From positions 1 through 10,175 of the forward strand of contig JAAZCZ010000140.1 of assembly GCA_012513005.1 (NCBI GenBank): a DNA stretch of 10,175 nt. The letters run 5' to 3'. Under the pieces are notes generated by a model that ran no database searches, was not told the origin of the DNA, and worked only from the letters and a program-made list of their open reading frames with translations. This stretch comes from Oscillospiraceae bacterium (GTDB lineage: Bacteria > Bacillota > Clostridia > Oscillospirales > Oscillospiraceae). This document shows, piece after piece, positions 5,184 through 10,175 of this stretch (the stretch's first letter is position 1; each line of letters begins with the position of its first letter). The position numbers and the translations under genes are program-made.

Positions 5184-6632
5184 ATGAACAATGCTGAGCT
5201 TATTGTATTTATTATTTATCTCATTTTTATGCTGGGAATCGGGGTCTACTTCTTTATGAAATCCAAGGGTGGCGGAGAAAAGGAGTATTTCCTGGGCGGC
5301 AGAGAGATGGGACCTTGGGTATCCGGGCTCTCCGCGGGCGCTTCCGATATGAGTGCCTGGGTTTTGATGGGTCTGCCTGCCTCCGTTTATGCCTTTGGTC
5401 TCGGCAAGGTTTGGATTGCTGTCGGGCTTGCTGTCGGATATTCACTTTCTTGGATATTTGAAGCTCCCCGTCTGCGCCGCTTTTCCATAGCTGCTAACGA
5501 CTCTATTACAGTGCCTTCTTACCTCACAAACAGATTTTTATCAAAAAGCCGTGCCTTACAGGTTATCTGCGCTATTATATTTTTAGTTGCTTACTCAATT
5601 TACTCAGCCTCGAGTATAAAGGCCTGCGGCACACTTTTTAACACTGTTTTGGGCATAGATGCTAAGCTTGCAATGTATATCGCTGCTTTTATAATTATTT
5701 CCTACACATTTTTAGGCGGCTTTAACGCTGTGTGCTGGACAGACTTTTTCCAAGGGCTACTGATGCTGGCTGCACTTTTGGCAGCTCCTATATTTGCACT
5801 CTTTATCATCCGCTCCTCGGGAGCTACCGCCTCTGCCGTGCCCGACGGGTTTTGGGCACTTGCAGCAGACAGAAACGATATAATCTCGGGCTTAGGCTGG
5901 GGGCTCGGCTACTTCGGTATGCCCCATATTATTATCAGATTTATGTCTGTTCGCTCTGATAAGGATGTAAAGCGCTCTGCCGCAATCGGCATTTCATGGA
6001 CTGTTTTAATTCTTATATTCTCAGTTGGTGCGGGACTTGTAGGCAGAATGTTCCTTTCTGATTTGTCTGATTCCTCCATTGTGTTTATTAGCATGGTGCG
6101 GAAGATATTCCCCCCTGTTGTCTGCGGAATCCTGCTCTCTGCCATCTTAGCTGCTGCAATGAGCACAGCAGACTCTCAGCTTTTAACCGCTGCTTCAGCC
6201 TTTGCCTCCGATGTGTATAAGCCCATATTCCGCAAGGATGCATCTAACAAAGAGATGCTTTGGGCAGGGCGCATAGTGGTTATGCTGATTGCTATTGTTG
6301 CGGTTATTATTGCCGCCGCTCCCGGCAGCGGAACTATAATGGGCTTGGTTGAAAACGCTTGGGGACTTTTTGGCGCTGCCTTTGGTCCTGTTATACTGCT
6401 TAGCCTATTCTGGCGCAGACTCTCTTATTCGGGTGCCGTTGCCGGTATTATTGTCGGTGCTGCTGTTGATATTGCTTGGCTCACACTTAAAGTCTATCCC
6501 ATATACGAAATTATCCCCGGATTTATTTTCGGCGGGCTTGCCGCAATATTAGTTTCTCTTATATCTAAAAAACCCGGCGAAGATGTAAATAGGCTATTTG
6601 ACATTGCAAGTGATAAAAATTCCTCCTTATAA
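5184..6632 (+). CDS. putP: Sodium/proline symporter-like transporter (SSS family)
   Basis: This 482-residue inner-membrane symporter of the sodium:solute symporter family is closest in sequence features to PutP, which imports L-proline with sodium. About 13 hydrophobic segments span the chain. SAGASDMSAWVLMGLP (50-65) matches the PutP helix that carries the sodium-site Asp55 and Ser57, at the same residue numbers as in E. coli. AAAMSTADSQLLTA (323-336) carries the Ser/Thr pair (327-328) of the Na2 site. LGWGLGYFG..HIIIRFM (237-254) is also typical, but residue 246 is Met where PutP usually has Gln, and residue 58 is Ala where Gly is usual. AAAGGGG lies 7 bases before the ATG. The gene stands alone with its own promoter and terminator, next to the divergent LysR gene. 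The substrate could be proline or another amino acid or betaine-like solute. Confidence 0.92.
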   Translation: MNNAELIVFIIYLIFMLGIGVYFFMKSKGGGEKEYFLGGREMGPWVSGLSAGASDMSAWVLMGLPASVYAFGLGKVWIAVGLAVGYSLSWIFEAPRLRRFSIAANDSITVPSYLTNRFLSKSRALQVICAIIFLVAYSIYSASSIKACGTLFNTVLGIDAKLAMYIAAFIIISYTFLGGFNAVCWTDFFQGLLMLAALLAAPIFALFIIRSSGATASAVPDGFWALAADRNDIISGLGWGLGYFGMPHIIIRFMSVRSDKDVKRSAAIGISWTVLILIFSVGAGLVGRMFLSDLSDSSIVFISMVRKIFPPVVCGILLSAILAAAMSTADSQLLTAASAFASDVYKPIFRKDASNKEMLWAGRIVVMLIAIVAVIIAAAPGSGTIMGLVENAWGLFGAAFGPVILLSLFWRRLSYSGAVAGIIVGAAVDIAWLTLKVYPIYEIIPGFIFGGLAAILVSLISKKPGEDVNRLFDIASDKNSSL

Positions 6633-6676
6633 CTAATAGCAAAAAACTAAAAGCGTGCCCCTTGTCGCAAACGAAA

Positions 6677-6702
6677 AGAACCCCGATTAACATCGGGGTT
6701 CT
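6677..6702. terminator. Bidirectional Rho-independent terminator
   Basis: AGAACCCCGAT (6677-6687) pairs perfectly with ATCGGGGTTCT (6692-6702) over the loop TAAC. The plus strand continues with a T-rich tract to about 6720 and the minus strand with TTTTCGTTTG. It lies between the convergent putP-like gene and the MacB-domain gene and should end both transcripts. Confidence 0.93.
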
Positions 6703-6720
6703 AATTATTATTTTTATATT

Positions 6721-7947
6721 TTAATATAAGTCTGGGTCTATATCAGATATGTCTATATCGGTTTCGGGCGTATCTGACTTGCCCAGGGCTTCCTCTTCTT
6801 CTTTTGCTATCTTAGCTTCCTTTTTTAAAACCCGTTTTCTGCCTCTTTTTCGGCTTTCCTCTTTTATGTGCTCTATGCCCGGTGATAAGACCTCTTCTTT
6901 TAGCTTTCTCTTGCCGAATTTTGCAGCTTTAACTGTGTATATTACAAATATAATAAGTGGCGCAATGCCTGTTACCAGTATAAGAACCAAGATAAGTGCC
7001 ATGCTGTCTTCTTGGAGCTTGGCTGCGTTTTCCCAATACGGCAGAGCCTTCATGTGGGTGTCAAATGAGCGTTTGCCAAACTGCCCTATTATTTTGAATA
7101 TTGAAGAAACGCTGAATCTGCCTGTGTTCTGAACAATGAGTGCGCTATTAAAAGAATCCTTCAAAAGATTTTTTGCAAATCCTGCAATCGGCTCACGAAC
7201 GCAGATTTCGTAGCTTTCAATCGGAATGGGCGACAGTGCGTTAATTACATCGTAGTGCATGAAAAGCCCCGCCTCTGCCGAATATGCAGCTGTAGCTGCC
7301 TTGTCGTTTTCTCGCTGCACAACTCCCGCGACTCTGAAGCTCATTTCGCCTATTCTTATCTTCATGCCGGCAACATCGTAGCTGCCAAATAGCTGCCATG
7401 CCAGCTTTTCGTCTAATATAACAGAGTCGTGCATTAGATCTGTTTCTTTTATATAGTTGCCGCTTCTGAGCCGGAGCGGATGGAAGAAAAAGAAATCTCC
7501 GCCAACTCCCACAACTGCCACATTAATGGGGTTTTTATTAGTCATGACACTCAGCTTAGTCTGAGCCGAATACGCATCTGTGTATAATTTGCCGCTCTCC
7601 GGAGCAGGCTCCCCAGCCGCTGTCAGAGATGAATCTATGTTCTTTCTGAACATGTTTATTTCGTTGGGGGTAATTTCACCCTCGCCTGCAAAAAACGCCG
7701 TTGCCTGCGAAAACCGAAGCCCCGACTGCCCTGCGAATCTGTCTGCCGCATGCTGCGCATCCTGCTTTTTTGAAAGCATGGCAAAGCTAAGGCAAAGGGC
7801 AAGGCAGATAAGAAGCAGTGTGCCTATGATAATTCCTGCAATTATCTTGCCTTTTGTGGGCTTTTTGAGCATGACATGCCTGTCTCGCGGATCTTTTTGC
7901 TCCCGAACTTTGTTTTTTCGTTTTGTTTTTGAACCGAAAATCAGCAT
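6721..7947 (-). CDS. MacB-like periplasmic core domain membrane protein (two TM, no FtsX domain)
   Basis: This 408-residue protein has a basic N-terminus, a first membrane segment (about 34-57), an extracytoplasmic domain (about 60-310), a second membrane segment (about 316-340) and a charged cytoplasmic tail. The segment LRLRSGNYI...DSVILDEKLAWQLFGS...GMKIRIGEMSFRVAGVV (about 158-210) has the pattern of the MacB periplasmic core domain, found between helices 1 and 2 of MacB/YknZ-type ABC permeases. Those proteins go on to a conserved three-helix FtsX permease region. Here only one helix follows, then a Lys/Arg-rich stretch (341-386) and an acidic end (about 391-405). The gene starts 16 bases after the adaptor gene, with GGAAAGG 4 bases before the ATG, and is the last gene of the unit. 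It may form a partner for the adaptor without being a full transporter. Specific function unknown. Confidence 0.75.
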   Translation of the reverse strand: MLIFGSKTKRKNKVREQKDPRDRHVMLKKPTKGKIIAGIIIGTLLLICLALCLSFAMLSKKQDAQHAADRFAGQSGLRFSQATAFFAGEGEITPNEINMFRKNIDSSLTAAGEPAPESGKLYTDAYSAQTKLSVMTNKNPINVAVVGVGGDFFFFHPLRLRSGNYIKETDLMHDSVILDEKLAWQLFGSYDVAGMKIRIGEMSFRVAGVVQRENDKAATAAYSAEAGLFMHYDVINALSPIPIESYEICVREPIAGFAKNLLKDSFNSALIVQNTGRFSVSSIFKIIGQFGKRSFDTHMKALPYWENAAKLQEDSMALILVLILVTGIAPLIIFVIYTVKAAKFGKRKLKEEVLSPGIEHIKEESRKRGRKRVLKKEAKIAKEEEEALGKSDTPETDIDISDIDPDLY

Positions 7948-7963
7948 ATCACCTTTCCCGTTA

Positions 7964-9751
7964 TCAGCCTGCGAGCCTGACTAACATTCCGTTCTCGATT
8001 GGCTTGGTTGAAGAGGTTATTACATAATCCGAGTTGCCCACACCGCCCTGCACGGCTGAGTTTTGGTCGTCTGTTGCCAGCACCGAGACATCAACTCTGC
8101 GGGCTACATATCTGTTGCCGAGCGGGCTGCTTTTTGATTCCACCACCAGCACAAAGCTGCCGTTTGTGTCGCTCTTGACTGCCGCATTCGGAACTATTGC
8201 GTCAAACTGCCTTGTCTTTTCGCCGATTGAGAGGTTTACCTGAGTGCCGCTTTCTATTTCCTTGCCCGTGATATCAAAAACAAGGAGTCTGTTTGTGTTC
8301 GGGTTTTCCTTATCCGGAGCAAATGACACAAGCTTTGCCACCATGTCGTTTGTGCCCCAGTAGCCTGTTGAAACCTCTGCCTGTGTGCCTATTGTGACCT
8401 TGCCCGCCTGCTCCTTTGTTACACTCATTGTAACCGAGTAGCCCCTGTCGGGAACTTCAACTGTCATAAGCACAGCAGAGGGATCTGCTGTGTTGCCTGC
8501 GGTTATATTGATATCCTTAGCAACTCCTGCAACGGGAGATTTAATCTCAGAGCCGGTGCCTGATGACATGAGCTTAGCAAGCTTAGCCTGCCTTTCGCCG
8601 AGCTGACGGCGCATGCGGTTTAGCTCTATGCTCTCTGTTTTTTCGGCAATTAAAAGCTGCTCTAATGCTACCTGATTGGCAACAACCTCGTCTCTTGCTG
8701 TGTCGTATGCAGCTTTTTTCTCTGTTAGTGCGTCATATGCCTTTTGGCTGCGGGAAAGCTCTGCTAAGAGCCCGCCGTTTTCTGCCTTGAACCTGCGGTC
8801 TTTATCCTCGTAGTCCTTTTTGTCTTTTTCGTAGTCTGCCTTGGCATTTTCCAATATTACATAGGCAGCAGCAAGCTCTGTCTTTTGGTATTCGTTACCA
8901 AACACCTTAACGGCAACATCGGAGATATACTCAATGTCTGCATTATCTACATCTGCCGGAATATCCTCGAATTTAAGCCCTTCTAAGCTCTCCTCCGGAA
9001 CTGTTGCACCGTATTTTTTGGCCATGAGAGCCTTCCAAGCATCTAAGCTCTTGTCGTGCGGACCTGCGCCTGCTTCTGCCTGATTTTTCTTATGCTCGGC
9101 AATTGCCGTGAGCGCTTCGTCTTTTAGCTTTAATTCTTCTATGCGACCGTCTAAATATTCTTTACTTGCGGTCATTTTTTCAGCAGCGGCTTCAACCTCG
9201 GCATATGTTACAGTGCCGACGGGTGTTTCGTTGACTGCTTTTTTGGCCTTATCGAGCCTGTCCTTTGCAGCTTTCATTTCCTCGGGTGTGACTTTAAGCT
9301 CGTCTGCCTTGGTAATTGAATCCTGCAGCTTTTCGCGGGCTCTTTTTATCTGTACTGAAGATGATGTGCTGCTGGCTGTGACGAGCTTCTGCTGATATGA
9401 GGAGTTTAAATCTGCAATTTCACTCTGCAGAGCTAAGATTGCATCGCTGTCGCCCTCACCGAGCAGAATGAGAACCTCATCCAGCTCAACCTTTTGTCCG
9501 GCGCGCACAAGCACGGATTTAACAGTTCTGGCATCCTGAGTTTTTATCTCGTAGTTCTCAGTTGCGACAATAGTCCCTGAGCCTCTGATGCGGGTGTTTA
9601 TAGCCCCGGATTGTACATAGGCAGTTGCCACCTCCGGCATAGTTTTGTTCATGATGGTATTGGAAAAGAACGTCAGAATAAGCAGTATTGTTAAAAATAC
9701 TATCGCTGCGTTTTTTACCCAAGCCCTATTTTTCACTTTCACATCTGCCAC
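7964..9751 (-). CDS. HlyD/MacA-like adaptor subunit with long helical domain
   Basis: This membrane-fusion/adaptor protein is of the type that links an inner-membrane exporter to extracytoplasmic parts (HlyD, MacA, YknX). The GTG start at 9751 is chosen because AAAGGAG lies 8 bases upstream. The in-frame ATG at 9799 lies inside the preceding gene and has no good site. The 595-residue product has a membrane anchor (about 11-31), a first lipoyl half (about 56-100), a long helical region rich in Lys, Glu and Ala (about 102-398), a second lipoyl half with EIKSPVAGVAKDINITAGNT (about 402-421), a beta-barrel domain (about 435-510) and a membrane-proximal domain (to the end). It is longer than typical YknX-type adaptors (roughly 380-400 residues) because of the helical region. 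It follows the sugar permease gene by 19 bases. No ATPase or outer-membrane partner is visible. Confidence 0.88.
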   Translation of the reverse strand: MADVKVKNRAWVKNAAIVFLTILLILTFFSNTIMNKTMPEVATAYVQSGAINTRIRGSGTIVATENYEIKTQDARTVKSVLVRAGQKVELDEVLILLGEGDSDAILALQSEIADLNSSYQQKLVTASSTSSSVQIKRAREKLQDSITKADELKVTPEEMKAAKDRLDKAKKAVNETPVGTVTYAEVEAAAEKMTASKEYLDGRIEELKLKDEALTAIAEHKKNQAEAGAGPHDKSLDAWKALMAKKYGATVPEESLEGLKFEDIPADVDNADIEYISDVAVKVFGNEYQKTELAAAYVILENAKADYEKDKKDYEDKDRRFKAENGGLLAELSRSQKAYDALTEKKAAYDTARDEVVANQVALEQLLIAEKTESIELNRMRRQLGERQAKLAKLMSSGTGSEIKSPVAGVAKDINITAGNTADPSAVLMTVEVPDRGYSVTMSVTKEQAGKVTIGTQAEVSTGYWGTNDMVAKLVSFAPDKENPNTNRLLVFDITGKEIESGTQVNLSIGEKTRQFDAIVPNAAVKSDTNGSFVLVVESKSSPLGNRYVARRVDVSVLATDDQNSAVQGGVGNSDYVITSSTKPIENGMLVRLAG

Positions 9752-9770
9752 GACAAAATCTCCTTTACAG

Positions 9771-10175
9771 TTAGCCCTTAACAGAGCCCGAGTTTGCAAT
9801 TCCCTCTACTAAGTATTCCTCGCCGTGCAGGAACAGCAGCAGGGACGGGACCATGTAAATAGTCGCAATTGCAAAGGCAAGACCAACCTCGCCTGCGTTT
9901 ATTGTTGCAAGATACACCGAAAGCGGCTGCTTCTGTGCATCTGAGAGCAGAACAATGGGCTGCTCAACCATATTCCAGTAGTCAATGAAAACGAGTATTG
10001 CAATCGAATACAGTGCCGCTCTGCACTGGGGCAGGCAAATTCTTGTGAATATCTGCCACTCACTTGCCCCGTCGAGCTTGGCTGATTCGATTAGTGAGGA
10101 GGGTATCCTACGCATAAATTTAGTGAGCAGGAACACCGAAAACGGGGCAAACGCCCCCGGAAACAGTATTGACCA
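9771..10175 (-). CDS. Carbohydrate ABC transporter permease (MalG/UgpE type), C-terminal part
   Basis: The reading frame is open through the right edge, so the gene is cut; 134 C-terminal residues are visible, about half the usual length. FPGAF.PFSVFLLTKFMRRIP (visible residues 5-25) and the EAA loop ESAKLDGASEWQIF...ICLP (30-49) are diagnostic of the MalG-like sugar importer permease, where this loop docks on the ATPase. Further hydrophobic segments follow (about 53-70 and 97-116), and the chain ends in GSVKG, as is common in this family. A GTG at 10136 within the visible part is internal, not a start, since the conserved region extends upstream of it. It is followed by the adaptor gene in the same unit. 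Substrate unknown. Confidence 0.93.
   Translation of the reverse strand, partial: WSILFPGAFAPFSVFLLTKFMRRIPSSLIESAKLDGASEWQIFTRICLPQCRAALYSIAILVFIDYWNMVEQPIVLLSDAQKQPLSVYLATINAGEVGLAFAIATIYMVPSLLLFLHGEEYLVEGIANSGSVKG

Noticed and set aside
6749..7984. Plus-strand open frames opposite the MacB-like and adaptor genes
   Set aside because: Serine-rich low-complexity translations opposite Lys/Glu-rich coding sequence are a typical antisense artefact. No independent signals support them.
9752..9799. N-terminal extension of the adaptor from the ATG at 9799
   Set aside because: It overlaps the end of the sugar permease gene and has no good ribosome binding site, whereas GTG at 9751 follows AAAGGAG by 8 bases.

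Overview
The window looks like a chromosomal segment of an anaerobic, Clostridia-like Bacillota bacterium. This is inferred from moderate-to-low GC, AT-rich intergenic regions, strong GGAGG-type ribosome binding sites, frequent GTG/TTG starts, and TAXI-type TRAP, PutP-type and Firmicute-style sugar ABC permease sequences. Taxonomy cannot be fixed from the sequence alone. It holds seven protein-coding genes: six complete and one cut by the right edge. No tRNA, rRNA or CRISPR array was seen.

Layout, left to right. (1) 1-143: non-coding DNA that resembles the left end of an IS200/IS605-type insertion sequence whose gene would start just beyond the left edge on the minus strand. It has a compact hairpin, a TATAAT box and a strong Shine-Dalgarno site that an upstream arm can mask. 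(2) 144-3760, minus strand: a TAXI-type TRAP transporter operon in the order lipoprotein binding subunit, DUF1850 membrane-anchored protein, fused 4TM/12TM permease. It has a good promoter (TTGCAA-N17-TATAAT), a terminator at 144-179, and a terminator-like hairpin inside the start of the DUF1850 gene. (3) 3761-4070: an AT-rich region with a 15-bp palindrome and four 23-bp tandem repeats. (4) 4071-6632: a LysR-type regulator divergent from a PutP-like sodium/solute symporter. The 225-bp gap between them carries a sigma-70 promoter and candidate LysR boxes. (5) 6677-6702: a terminator shared by two convergent units. (6) 6721-10175, minus strand: the end of a sugar ABC permease gene, then an HlyD/MacA-like adaptor, then a small protein with a MacB-type extracytoplasmic domain.

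How the genes work together. The TRAP operon should encode a sodium- or proton-driven uptake system for a small organic acid or amino acid. PutP imports an amino acid-like solute with sodium, and the adjacent LysR regulator probably responds to a metabolite of one of these systems. The last unit is the least conventional. It joins an importer-type sugar permease to two proteins typical of MacAB/YknXYZ exporters, with no ATPase and no complete FtsX-type permease visible. Its function is open, and it is the best candidate for something undescribed.
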